Assembly: GCA_018296165.2 (NCBI GenBank)
Contig: JACKQL020000088.1
Coordinates: 143,469-207,468 of the forward strand
DNA from: Termitomyces sp. T153
Lineage: Eukaryota; Basidiomycota; Agaricomycetes; Agaricales; Lyophyllaceae
Direction of reading: 5' to 3'
Length of the DNA stretch: 64,000 nucleotides
The position numbers and the translations under genes were made by a program. How positions within the stretch are numbered: position 1 is the first letter of the stretch; every line of letters begins with the position of its first letter. Positions 48,543 through 59,562 of this stretch are shown piece by piece. The notes below the pieces were generated by a model. It did no database searches, was not told the DNA's origin, and saw only the letters and a program-made list of their open reading frames with translations.

Positions 48543-49635
48543 TGATGAGCCCCAGTTATTGCTGAGCACCATTTTCAGCATTCTTTTGGCATTGCAGACT
48601 TAGTGGCAGCTGACTACTTTGTATTTGACACAAGTCACAACACTCAGCACATGGGACCGAGCCCGAGGGTTGGACCAAAGCACGAGACCCTAGCGACCAC
48701 AAGACTTATCAAGCACGAGAAATATCATGTGGAGTCTGGAACTTGGGCCTAGATCATCAAGGCCTAGACCCCCTAGCGACAATTATTAGCAACCCTAGCA
48801 ATCCTGGTGACAAAACAGCATTCTCCTACCATATATGGACAAATTATCAGATGCGTACCTTCTTACTATCATTTTGTTTGACAAGCTTACCAACATACTT
48901 GAACAGCATCTATGCTTCAGGTGTTGACATCGGACTTTTTTCTTGTTTTGGTTTTTGTTAGCAATTAAGCATTGCCAAGACTTCGCCTAGGATTTATCAT
49001 TTAGTTACAGACTGACACCTCGTATGCACCATAATCACAGTGACAGATGCCATCGCTTGTAGTATTTATTTGTTTACTTTCACATACTATACTTCAAAAC
49101 ATATAAATACTGATTGTACATAGACACTAGACACATACCCACAGAAAAGAGAACAGAGAACCCCCCCCTTCGAAGTCAACTAACTGCTCTCTCTCTAAGC
49201 CTACCAGCTTGAGATTACACTTTGCCTTTCTTTCCCTTATCCTGTCTTTGACTCTGGCTTAGCGACAAGCCTCCTCGACTTTGACTTCGACCTAGTTTGG
49301 TACCAACTGCAGGTGCCCATTTACATTAATTTGACTTAGCAATGCTAGCGACTTTGGCTAGTAACTAAATCAAGTTTGTCCCCTAGTTCCCATCCTTCCT
49401 CACGACTGTTTTCTCTTTCCCTACTCTCCTCACCACCGTCACGACGACCTCAGCTAGCGATAGTGCCTTCTTTCTACTTCACCCCACATCACAACTTTTG
49501 CTCTAGTTCTCTGGGACGGTTACTGACTCGCCCTCAACTATTAAATTCCTACTGCCAGCTACCCTATCTAGTGACTAGTGTCAGGTCCTCTCTTTAGGTT
49601 TCCTGCACGGCACTAGGCGGCATAGGAGCACATCA
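48543..49635 (+). repeat. 5' LTR of family C
   Basis: 1093 bp, TG...CA ends, TATAAA at 49102-49107. By eye it is roughly 95% identical to the 3' LTR; most differences are C/T or G/A, often at CpG (TAGCGA against TAGCAA). Confidence 0.9.
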
Positions 49636-49656
49636 TTTTGGAGCCCACTGCGAGGG
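49636..49656 (+). promoter_or_regulatory. Putative primer binding site of family C
   Basis: Just after the LTR the sequence TTT-TGGAGCCCACTGCGAGG carries the TGG expected opposite a tRNA CCA end. I cannot say which tRNA. Confidence 0.4.
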
Positions 49657-49990
49657 TACTTTGAAGTTAACCATTCCGCCAGAAACAAGAGCTCAAGCGA
49701 AACGTCGCTTGGAAAACCTTATTGAACCACCCCCGTCTACCCTTTTGACCCCTCAGCACTCTTTGACAGCAGTCCGTCCTTGACCTCTTGCCGACAAACT
49801 TGAAACCACTAGAAACCTTCGTGATGTTAGCGAAATCCTTGCCAACTTTCCAGGCACCTTTATCGAAAGTTTCCTCAACGCACCACTTTCACCTTTAACT
49901 CCTACCGACTCTCTATTCTTCCCAGAAGCTCAATCTATCCCATCATCGCCAACTAACCCCCTTCCTTCGCTAAATCCAACAATCGCTAAC

Positions 49991-51697
49991 ATGAACAACG
50001 ACCCCGTTGCTCAGCGTGCTAGAATGCCGCCGCACAACGACACAACTGCGCCTAAATGGGATGAGAGTCACCCTAGGGAACTCCCCCAATACTTCAAGGA
50101 GCTGGAACATCTCTTTGCTGACTGCAGCATTGCTAATGACATGCAGAAGAAGGAATATGCAGCTTGATACATCTCTTATGACATGGCAGAAACCTGGCTT
50201 GGCTTACCTGAATTTGGCGACAACATTACTATTGGCAACAACACTCCTCGTCCATACACATATCAGGAATGGAAGGCGGCAGTGCTTAGGTTGTACCCTG
50301 GCACTGACGCTAGCGCTTGTTACAACCTTGGCGACTTGGAACGACTTGTCAACCAGACTTTCAACAGCGGCTTAGCGACTTTGGGAAGGTTCTCTGACTA
50401 CTACAGGGACTTCCAACATATCGCCAGATGGTTACTCGCTAATGGCAAACTCTACCATAACGAGGAACGTCGCTTGTTCCAACAAGGTATCCCCACGTCG
50501 CTATGGTCTAAAATCGTTCGCCATCTTGAAATCACTCTCCCCAACCACCATCCTGAGGACCCTTACAATGTTGACCAAGTCTTCAAAGGCACTAAGTGGG
50601 TTTTAAAAGGAACAGACACCTCTACAACCAAGACCAGCAATGGCACCAGCGGTATTCATTTGTCATTGCCAATCACTAACCCGCCAACTGCCCCTTTGCC
50701 TGTGCCTAAGCAAGAAGCATTGGAATTAGCAACCACTACAGCAATCGTCAGCACCTTGGAGCGTTTGGAAGCTCTTTTGACCAGCAACCCCAACCCCACA
50801 CAACACACCCAAAACCACACACCACAAACACAAAACACAAAACAAAACAAACAACCCCCAACCCAAACAAACAACAAACCACAAACACCAACCCAACAAA
50901 CACAAACCCCAACACAACCCAACCAACACACACACAACCAAAACAACAACACACCACCAACAAAAAACAACACAACCCACAAAACAAAAAAAACCCCCAC
51001 CAACAAAACCCCAAAGGCAACACCCACGACTAGCGACACTTTGGCAACTTCATCCCCTCCCAATTTGACGTCAGCTCCTGCTGCTAAGCCTGCCGACAAA
51101 GGCAAAGCCCCTGAAGACACTGTTGCTAAGGAACAACTGCCTGTCGCTAAGGAACCTGTTGCTCAGCCCCCCATCCATCCATTTTCTGGCATACCTAGTT
51201 GCTACGCCCCACCTGTTGACAGGAATTTCACTGCTCCAGACAAAGCCAACGATGGCACATATCAAACTATGCCACCCATTTACGACATTGAGCAATCCAG
51301 GGCAGTTTTCGAATGGGTTTTAAGCACCAAGGTTACAGTATCAGTTGGCGAACTTTGCTCAGTATCACAGGACATTAGGAATCAGTTTAGGACAGCAGTT
51401 ACGCCCAAACAATTAGTAGGCACTAGCGCTAATATGGTCCAGGACTCCAGCGACATTTTCAAAGATATTTTGCTGATGTTCGCTATTGAAGAACCCCAGT
51501 TTTCGCTTGGATCCAACACCAATATCGCTAATGGACTTACCTCTGACAAGGCACCATTTGCTTCTGTTGACCCTGTTGAAGCTTACATCGATTTGCTACC
51601 CCATGGACAAGAGCCTGTGGTGCTCACTGTCACTAAGGATTCTCAGTCACTTCGTACCATCATGATGCTGATCAACAACAAAGAGGAAGTGGAATGA
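49991..51697 (+). pseudogene. gag of family C
   Basis: From the ATG at 49991 the frame reads MNNDPVAQRARMPPHND, hits TGA at 50165 (AA*YISYDMAE, CGA expected), and continues to 51697. The same frame extends upstream to about 49,690 through another TGA at 49781 (RP*PLAD), so the true start is probably further left. The capsid-like part matches the relic at 7290-8074 (YYRDFQHIARWLLANGKL). Where that relic has a zinc knuckle, this copy has 77 codons made only of A and C (50785-51015), giving Asn/Pro/Gln/Thr/Lys/His only. The end ...NKEEVE* is caused by a 4-bp duplication just before the protease. Confidence 0.8.
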
Positions 51698-52121
51698 ATG
51701 CATCCATGACAGTGGGTCTCAGATAATCTCAATGTCTGCAGAAATCACCAGCGACATTGGGCTATCTTATGACCCTAACATTGTGCTAAATATGCAGAGC
51801 GCTAACGGTACCATGGATTGATTGCTAGGACTTGCGCACAACATACCCTGCACTATTGGCGACATAACGATTTACCTCCAGATCCACGTTTTACAGTCGC
51901 CCACCTATGACATTCTACTTGGATGCCCCTTTGATGTATTAACTCGAAGTATGGTCAACACACTTAGCGACGTTGAAACCACCATAACAATCATGGACCC
52001 CAATACTGGCCAACAGCACACTATCCCTACCTTTCCACATGGCAAATCCAAGAGAAACAACCGCCAAAATGTTTGCTTCGAAACAGAGGCACCCTGTTGC
52101 TTTCATCGCCAAAGGCATTGA
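51698..52121 (+). pseudogene. Protease of family C
   Basis: CIHDSGSQIISMSAEI carries the aspartic protease DSG (51708-51716), followed by IPCTIGDITIYLQIHV and YDILLGCPFDVLTRS with the ILLG patch. It is out of frame with gag because AATG is duplicated at 51693-51700, and has a TGA at 51819 where CGA fits. A further frame change separates it from the pol frame at 52039. Confidence 0.8.
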
Positions 52122-54621
52122 AGAAGATAGCAACAAAGTGATCGTTATCAGCTATGACCATTCAACTGGTCTAGCGACTTGTATAGCTTCTTGTGCCTTG
52201 GATAAAGACGTTTTACTTACTAATTCTGACCCACAGACTGATCTAGCACTAGCATATCTTTACACTATGGCTAGCGACATTTCTGATTTGTCCCTTCCAC
52301 CTCGTGCTTATCTTGTTTCTACTGATACCTCTAACCCCTTGATTCTTGGACAAGCTTTACCGCTTGATACAGACACTACCCCCACCTACGTTAACATTCC
52401 ATTCCCCACTCAATATGTCGCTAACAAACCCCCTAAGCAAAAAGGAGTCCAGGTCAAGAAGAAGTACAAGCCCGTCGCTATGAAGACCAAACCAGTCACC
52501 AGCCACGTTAGCGAGGACTTTGGAATTGAGCGCCAGATTATTGGCGATCCACTAGTGACAATCCCTCTGCTTAACCTGAATCTGCCACCTTTCATCCCGA
52601 CAAAGCAATTCACTAGCAAGCGACAAGTGAAACTGGTTAAGGACCATGACACAGGGTTCCTCACTAGCGACGAAATCAATGTATTAGTCGACATGGTCGC
52701 CAAACAGGAAAAAGCTTTCACTTGGGAAGATTCTGAACGAGGAAGCTTGCGCCCCAACTTCTTCCCACCAGTACGCATACTGACAATTCCACATGTACCA
52801 TGGGTCCAGCACAATTGCCCCATACCCCCAGGGCTAGAAAAGGAAATATGCAAGATTATTTGTGGCAAAATTAGCGCTGGCATCTATGAACCTTCAAACT
52901 CCACTTACCGCTCACGATGGTTTTGCATTCTCAAGAAAAATGGTAAGCTCAGGATTGTGCACAGTCTCAAGCCGCTAAACCGTGTCACCATCCGCCATTC
53001 TGGAGTACCACCTTTTCCAGATCACATTGCAGAATCTTTTGCTGGATGCATCTGTGGCGCCACTCTCGACCTCTATGTTGGCTACGATGAGCGACTTATC
53101 AACCCAGCATCACGTGACTTAATGACATTCCAGACTCCATTTGGCGCCCTTCACTTAGTGACCTTGCCAATGGGATGGACCAACTCTGTGCCTATATTTC
53201 ACAATGACATTACCTTTATTTTGCAGCCAGAGATCCCCCATAACGCGCTCAGCTTTATTGACAACGTTGGCGCTAAGGAACCCAAGGATTGGAAGATTGT
53301 TAACGGTAAACCCACTAAGCATCCCGCTAACTCGAATATTCACCTAGCGCTCTGGGAGTTCTTTGAACTTCTTAACAGGATTCTTCAACAAATGAAATAC
53401 TGTGGCGGCACCTTCTCAGGTCACAAACTTGTTCTTTGCACCCCGACTTTCAAGATTCTAGGACATGTTTGTACTCCTAACGGTCGAATCCCTGACGAAA
53501 GTCGCTTAGCATTAATTGAGCGATGGGGTCCTTGCAAGTCGCTATCAGAAGTTCGAGCCTTTTTGGGTACTGTTGGGGTACTAAGGACTTTCATCAAGAA
53601 CTTTGCACATAGAGCCCACAACCTAACGAAGCTTACTCATGTTGGCATTCCTTTCAAATTTGGCCCCAATCAAATAAATGCTCAACACAATCTCGTAAAA
53701 GCCTTACAAGACGCTAAGCCCCTTGTTCCTATCGATTATGAATTGCCTGACCCTGTCATCTTAGCGGTTGATACATCATACATAGCAGTCGGATTTTATC
53801 TTTGTCAGTGCACTGGCGACAATCACAAAGAATGCCGCTACAACTGCTTTGGGTCGATTACGCTAAATGACAGAGAAGCCCGATTCAGTCAGCCCAAGTT
53901 GGAACTCTATGGCCTCTATCGAGCTCTACAAGCATTACGGGTGTACCTCATTGGTGTCAGGAACCTTATCATAGAAGTCGACACTCGCTACATTAAGGGT
54001 ATGCTTCAGAACCCTGACATCCAGCCTTCCACTAACATGAACCGCTGGATCATGGCGATTTTGATGTTTCACTTCAAGCTGGTACATGTCAAGGGAACTT
54101 TCCATGGCCCTGATGGTCTCTCGCAATGCCTGCCACAGCCTGGCGACCCTCCCATTGATGGTAGTGACAACTCTGTTTATGAAGATTGGATCGATCACTT
54201 GCACAGGTTCATTCACCAAGTTCAGTTACCACTGCCGCTACTTTGCCAAGTCTCGACGGCCTCACATCGCTTACCTCCTTTGGCCGAGTACGATTGTTTG
54301 CTTACTTTAGTGACTTTTGCAAGCGACACCAACACTCCCCCACAATTACAGACCAGCGATGATATAACACCTCTCCGGGATGATGGCACCACTACTTATA
54401 GCAACATACCCCGCAGTGCTAAAGCTATTGCCAGCGATGTTCGCATACTCCTAGTCAAGAAATGGCTTCATGACCTTGTCAGACCCGATGGCCTTAGCGA
54501 CAAGGACTATGCCACTTTTGTTTGCTACGCATCCATATTTGTCATTATGGGAGGCAAACTTTGGCAAAGAAGCCTAGATGGGGCTCACAAGTTGTTCGTT
54601 CCTATCACTAGTCACTTATGA
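52039..54621 (+). pseudogene. Reverse transcriptase and RNase H of family C
   Basis: One 860-codon open frame. RT patches in order: RSRWFCILKKNGKLRIVHSL, LDLYVGYDERLINPASRD, TFQTPFGALHLVTLPMGWTN, VPIFHNDITFILQPEIP, then LSFIDNVGAK where FIDD or YIDD is expected (the second Asp codon is AAC, 53263-53265). The thumb follows with MKYCGGTFSGHKLVLC and a connection segment VRAFLGTVGVLRTFIKNFAH. RNase H-like sequence includes VILAVDTSYIAVGFYLCQC, QPKLELYGLYRALQALR and LIIEVDTRYIKGMLQNP. The frame ends in TGA at 54619, then integrase continues in the same frame. The catalytic loss alone should inactivate it. Confidence 0.9.
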
Positions 54622-55833
54622 GTCCTGAGGGCTATGCATGACAACTTGGGACATAGAGGTCTTTTCGCTACTTGCTCAGCCCTCCTAGAACAATTTTGGT
54701 GGCCTCAAGTTAGCGCTGATATTGTGTGGTACCTTTGGACGTGCCATCCCTGCCAGATACAGCAGATGACCAAGGTTCTCATTCTGCCAACTGTCGCTAC
54801 ACCAGCGCCCTTGTTCAGCAAGATATACGTTGACACCATGTTCATGCCGCCCTCAAATAAGTTCAAATACATCATTCAAGGACGTTGTTTGCTGACCCAT
54901 TACCCCGAGTTTCGTATGCTTGCCAGAGAGAACACCAAAGCCATTGCTAAGTGGCTGTATGAGGATGTCATTTGTCGATGGGGGGCGCTTAGCAAAATAG
55001 TTACCGACAATGGACCCCCAATCCTAAAGGCAGTTACCTACTTGGTGAAGAAGTATAACTTGCACCATATCCGGATCTCTGGTTATAATAAGCGCGCTAA
55101 TGGAATAGTCAAGCGGCCTCATTTCGATGTTCGCCAAGCCCTCTTCAAAGCGGTCGATGGTGATCAGTCTAGGTGGAGTACCGCTACTTACTCGGTCTTT
55201 TGGTCAGAACATGTTACAGTGCGCAAGCGAATGGGTTGCTCCCCTTATTTCACGACAACCGGTACCTACCCTCTCCTGCCTGCTGACACAGTAGAAGCGA
55301 CATATTTGCAACCGCCGCCAAACTCGCTGTTGTCGACAACTGACCTCATAGCCCGTCGAGCAATTGACCTTCAGCATTGCCAAGAAGATCTAGATCACCT
55401 TCACAGCCAAGTTCTTAGCGCTCGTCACTTGGCAGCCATTCACTTCAAGACAGAACATGCCACTATGATCTGCAATTACAATTTCAAAACAGGCGACCTT
55501 GTACTCATGAGGAATACTAGAATTGAGATAACGCATAACAAGAAGATGAAACCTCATTACCTAGGCCCACTAGTGGTAATCTCTTGCAACCGTGGAGGCG
55601 CTTACATTGTTTGTGAATTAGATGGCTCAGTATTACATTGCCCCATTGCCGCCTTTCGCCTAGTCCCCTATTTTGCTAGAGAACACATAATAGTGCCTAG
55701 CAATGCTTTTGACATTGACACTTTGCGTCTCAGAGAACTGGAGCAAACCGAGCTTGTCGACGACGATGATACTGGCGAGGTTGCCAGTGAAGAAGAAAAC
55801 TACCTTTCGCTAAGCCTTAGCAATTTCTCTTAA
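54622..55833 (+). pseudogene. Integrase of family C
   Basis: It continues the pol frame after the TGA. The HHCC zinc finger is present (HDNLGH...CHPCQ). Catalytic core: first Asp in IYVDTMF, second in KIVTDNGPP, but the position of the catalytic Glu reads Lys in NGIVKRPHFD (AAG at 55111-55113; GAG expected). The C-terminal part has the GPY/F-like patch MKPHYLGPLVVISCNRGGAY, then an acidic tail DDDDTGEVASEEENY. No chromodomain. The frame is otherwise open to 55833. Confidence 0.9.
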
Positions 55834-56274
55834 CTCTGCCTTGTGTCTTATGGTTCTTATCCATATTATCCAGAAAAACAGTCCAAAATACCTTACAAAA
55901 ACATTAAGTCCTTTTTGTCTTCGTTACTTTTTCATTTTATTACTTCAGTTAAAAGGCTTTTCACAGACACTTTACCTTACTACTCTTTTGTTTCGATGCT
56001 GTGCTTGGCTATTCCATTGCCAGTGCTCGGCACGCCTCTAGGGGTAAAATGCTGTGATGATCTACTGAGTGTTTGCCTTCAAGACGTCGCTAGCACTAGG
56101 CAACAATCGCTAGTACACCTTTATTAATCTTGTTCTTTGTTTTTTTTTTCTTTTGCTTCCCTCTGAATTTCTGAACCTTTGACAATATTCTATACAATTA
56201 TGGGGCTCCTTAAGGGGGCTAGTCTATGTCTGTACTATAAAAAACTAAAATATATATACAGGAGGCGACTGGCA
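55834..56274. other. Spacer between integrase and the convergent antisense gene
   Basis: AT-rich sequence with a T-run near 56,140 and no coding signal. The two convergent genes of the element probably both terminate transcription here. Confidence 0.5.
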
Positions 56275-58260
56275 CTAAGCGTCGAGGTCAGTGTCATTGT
56301 CAGGCACCTCCATCGCCCCTGCCTCCTCCTAATCTCCTTCCCTGACATTGTTCTCCTCCTGCCAGGCTAGGAAGGCCTGACAGTCATGCCAGTATCCTGC
56401 CAGAGTTGCCAACATTCACCTAGCAACAGTGTAACAGGCCTGCGCCGCTAACAACTCCTCCCTCGCTGCCTCCAGCTCCCTCTGGAACCGCCGTTCCACT
56501 CCTGCTGCCCTCTTGTCGAAGTCCATTAGCGACGCCGCTGCCGTTAGTGGCGTCGGCCAACCGAGGTCCTTGCCCAGCCATTCCAGCTTGTTGTCGCCAA
56601 CCTGGCACAAAGGCGTGTTGCTCCAGGTCCCCTAGCAAAGTGGTTAGCGATCAAGAAACTAGTGAAAGAGAAAGACTTACCCTTCGCCGGACTTTGGCTT
56701 CCTCAGCCCTCTCCTCCTCCTTGTCCTCCTCAGCCGCGGCTGGGACAGCCTCGAGTTCCTCCTTGCCTTTGACCTCCATGTCGCTGGCCTCCCGCTCCGC
56801 CTTAGCGACCGTCGCTAAGGGAGTAGTCTCCCTCATCTCCACATCCCCCTCTCCCTCCTCGCTAGCAACCATTCGAGGTTGCTTAGCGCTAGCGACCGAT
56901 GCGGGACTTGCTGCTCATTTCCGTGACAAGGGCACGTCGCTGTCGCTGTTGTTGTCATCCTCATCGCTCTCTACCACCTCTCTGCTCTTCACCTTGGCAC
57001 CTCCGCTGCCTCCAACTCCAGCCTCCTCCTGCGACGTCGGTAAGATCAAGCTCGAGTGCTTGACTTCAATAGACTCCCCTCGCTTCACCAACTCCCTCTG
57101 CCACTCCACAAAAGCCCTTGCATTCCTTACCGATGCCACCTTTGTCGCTATTCTCTTAGCGAACTTTCCGCCAGTGCTCCTCAACGACCGTCTGCTGTGC
57201 GAGCAGCTTTTCCTCGTACTGTCGCAGCGATAACAGGGCTGGACCCCAGTGGGGTACCAGCAGCCTTCTGGGTCATTGTCAGCCCAGCAATTGTCGCACT
57301 AAAAAGAAGTTGTTAGCAACGAAAGAGAGAGAAATGATTGCTAAGTACTCACCGCTCCTTGCGTGCGCTTATACTCTTGCTGCTTCTCCAGCGACACCGT
57401 TACCTTGCCCTTTGCCTTCTCCAATTTCACCCCGGCCCCCATTCCCGTATCCACCACTGTCAACACCTTTTGCCAACAGAGAAGTACTGCTAAGCGCTTA
57501 TCAGTAAATGTTTCTTCAATTTGATCCTGCAAGAAGTTAGCGATCATCGCCAAGAGTTAGAAAAAAAAAAAAAAAGAAGAAAAAGAGACTCACCTCAATA
57601 TCCTCGTCCTCCTCGTCTCATGCCTTTCCCTTCCCCTTCCCTTTGCTCCTCGGAGTTGCCGTCAGTCTTGGCGACGTCACCAACCCCCTAGCGACACCAC
57701 CAGCTGCAGCCTTGGGAGTCGAGGGGCCTGCCACTTGAATGTCCCTACGATCTGCTGCTTCATCGTCCTCATGACCCTTGCTCCATCCCTCCCCCCTCAC
57801 CACCGCTAACGCACCTACTGGGTGCTGGAAGAAGAACTGGTCATTTGGCGACAACTCTTCAAAAAGCTAATGTACCTTAGCAGCATCGCTAGCGCTAGCG
57901 ACTACTGGGGCACTTACTGTCATGCCCGCCATAAGATCATCCATTAGGAACTCCAAAGAAGGATCGACTGGCACCTAGCAATCGCGTTAGAAATTGTCGC
58001 TAACAAGAAGATAGGAAAGAACTTACGAAATGGACATCAAATGGGCGAACCCATTCTTCCCCCTTGTACCGCTCATACAGCTGGCGACACTCCCTCTCAA
58101 CGGTCGCCAACTCTGGCCACTCAACTCCACTCCCCACTGTCTTGAACCACTGAAGCCATGTCTGGAAGATGGCAGTAACTGCCAATCGCGGATCCTTCAC
58201 CAACGATGCATGGGCCACCGCGAGCAACCTGTCGACCCATTCAAGAAAAGCGTGGGCCAT
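56275..58260 (-). pseudogene. Antisense six-exon gene of family C with Cys-rich zinc-cluster-like domain
   Basis: The strand opposite to gag-pol carries ATG 58260 and exons 58260-58027, 57974-57918, 57866-57594, 57526-57353, 57298-56681 and 56631-56275. All five GT-AG introns (52, 51, 67, 54, 49 bp) are phase 0; total about 570 codons. Exon 1 starts MAHAFLEWVDRLLAVAHASL and has WLQWFKTVGSG. Exon 3 is basic at its end (KGKGKGK). Exon 5 opens with CDNC, then GC, then PCYRC and KSC: CX2CX8CX8CX2CX6C, like a fungal binuclear zinc cluster. Acidic stretches (ESDEDDNNSDSD; EEDKEEERAEE) follow, then a helical end (VERRFQRELEAAREELLAAQ) with LAGYWHDC. Stops at 57618, 56915, 56416 (all TGA) and 56329 (TAG) are one C-to-T change from Arg or Gln codons. 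A nuclear or DNA/RNA-binding role is a guess. Confidence 0.7.
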
Positions 58261-58458
58261 TGTGATCTTTTTGAGTTAAGAAGTGAGGTCAGACATAGCA
58301 ACAAGATCGAGATGGTAGAGATGATTAGATGATAAGGAAGTGGGATGATGAAGTTCAAGCAATACCGCCAGCCAGTTTTTATTTGAATCTCTTTGGCGCA
58401 CGGACCAGGCAATCGAGCACGTGACTTCGAGGTTGACTGAGGACAGTCAATATTTCAG

Positions 58459-58470
58459 TATGGGAGAGGA
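58459..58470 (+). promoter_or_regulatory. Polypurine tract of family C
   Basis: TATGGGAGAGGA directly precedes the 3' LTR, as expected for plus-strand priming. Confidence 0.55.
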
Positions 58471-59562
58471 TGATGAGCCCCAGTTATCGCTGAGCACCAT
58501 TTTCGGCATTCTTTTGGCATTGCAGACTTAGCAGCAGTGGACTACTTTGTATTTGACACAAGTCACAACACTCAGCACATGGGACCGAGCCCAAGGGTTG
58601 GACCAAAGCACAAGACCCTAGCGACCACGAGACTTATCGAGCACGAGAAATGTCACGAGGAGTCTGGAGCTTGGGCCTAGATCATCAAGGCCTAGACCCC
58701 CTAGCAATGATTACTAGCGACCCTAGCAATCCTGGCAACAAAACGGCATTCTCCTACCATATATGGACAAATTATCAGACGCGTACTTTTTTTACTATCA
58801 TTTCGTTTGCCAAGCTTACCAACATACTTGAACAGCGTCTACGCTTCAGGTGTTGACATCGGACTCTTTTCTTGTTTTGGTTTTTGTTAGCAATTAAGCG
58901 TTGCCAAGACTTTGCCTAGGATTTTTCACTTAGTTACAGACTGATGCCTTGTATGCACCATAAGCACAGTGACAGACGCTGTCGCTAGTAGTACTTATTT
59001 GTTTACTTTCACATACTATACTTCAAAACGTATAAATACTGACTGTACATAGACACATACACACAAAAAAGAGAGAACAGAGCACCCCCCCCTTCAAAGT
59101 CAACTAGCCGCTCTTTCTCTCTAAGCCTACCAGCTTGAGATTACACTTCGCCTTTCTTTCCCTTATCCTGTCTTTGACTCCGGCTTAGTGACGAGCCGCC
59201 TCGACTTCGACTTCGACTTAGTTTGGTACCAACTGCGGGTGCCCGTTTACAATAATTTGACTTAGCGACGCTAGCAACTTCGGCTAGTAACTAGATCAAG
59301 TTCATCCCCTAGTTCCCATCCTTCCTCATGACCATTTTCTCTTTCCTTACTCTTCTCACCACCATTACGACGACCTCCGCTGGCGATAGTGCCTTCTTTC
59401 TACTTCACCCCCACATCACAACTTTTGCTCTAGTTCTCTGGGACGGTTACTGACTCGCCCTCAACTATTAAGTTCCTACTGCCAGCTACCCTATCTAGTG
59501 ACTAGTGTCAGGTCCTCTCTTTAGGTTTCCTGCACGGCACTAGGCGGCATAGGAGCACATCA
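58471..59562 (+). repeat. 3' LTR of family C
   Basis: 1092 bp, same ends as the 5' LTR, TATAAA at 59031-59036. It keeps more CpG than the 5' LTR at many positions. The antisense gene starts 211 bp upstream of its left edge, so any antisense promoter lies in that gap or in this LTR. Confidence 0.9.

Larger units (their letters stand above)
48543..59562 (+). mobile_element. Family C Ty3/Gypsy LTR retrotransposon, structurally complete, nested
   Basis: An 11,020-bp element with LTRs 48543-49635 and 58471-59562, each beginning TGATGAGCC and ending GGAGCACATCA. Flanks GCGC (48539-48542) and GCGC (59563-59566) form a 4-bp target duplication, or 5 bp if a shared T is counted. Plus-strand gag, protease, RT/RNase H and integrase are in Ty3/Gypsy order, and a minus-strand spliced gene lies between integrase and the 3' LTR. 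Taking the element out rejoins the family A antisense gene. The hexamer TAGCGA/TCGCTA is strikingly frequent over the whole element. Several stops and lost catalytic residues make it defective. Confidence 0.9.

Noticed and set aside
56547..57233. A 228-codon plus-strand frame near the 3' end of the family C element
   Set aside because: It is Ser/Leu-rich, mirrors the acidic/Arg codons of the antisense exon 5, crosses that gene's intron and has no domain.
48543..59562. Reading family C as an active element
   Set aside because: LTRs and target duplication are good, but gag, protease, RT and integrase each carry stops, a frameshift or a lost catalytic residue.
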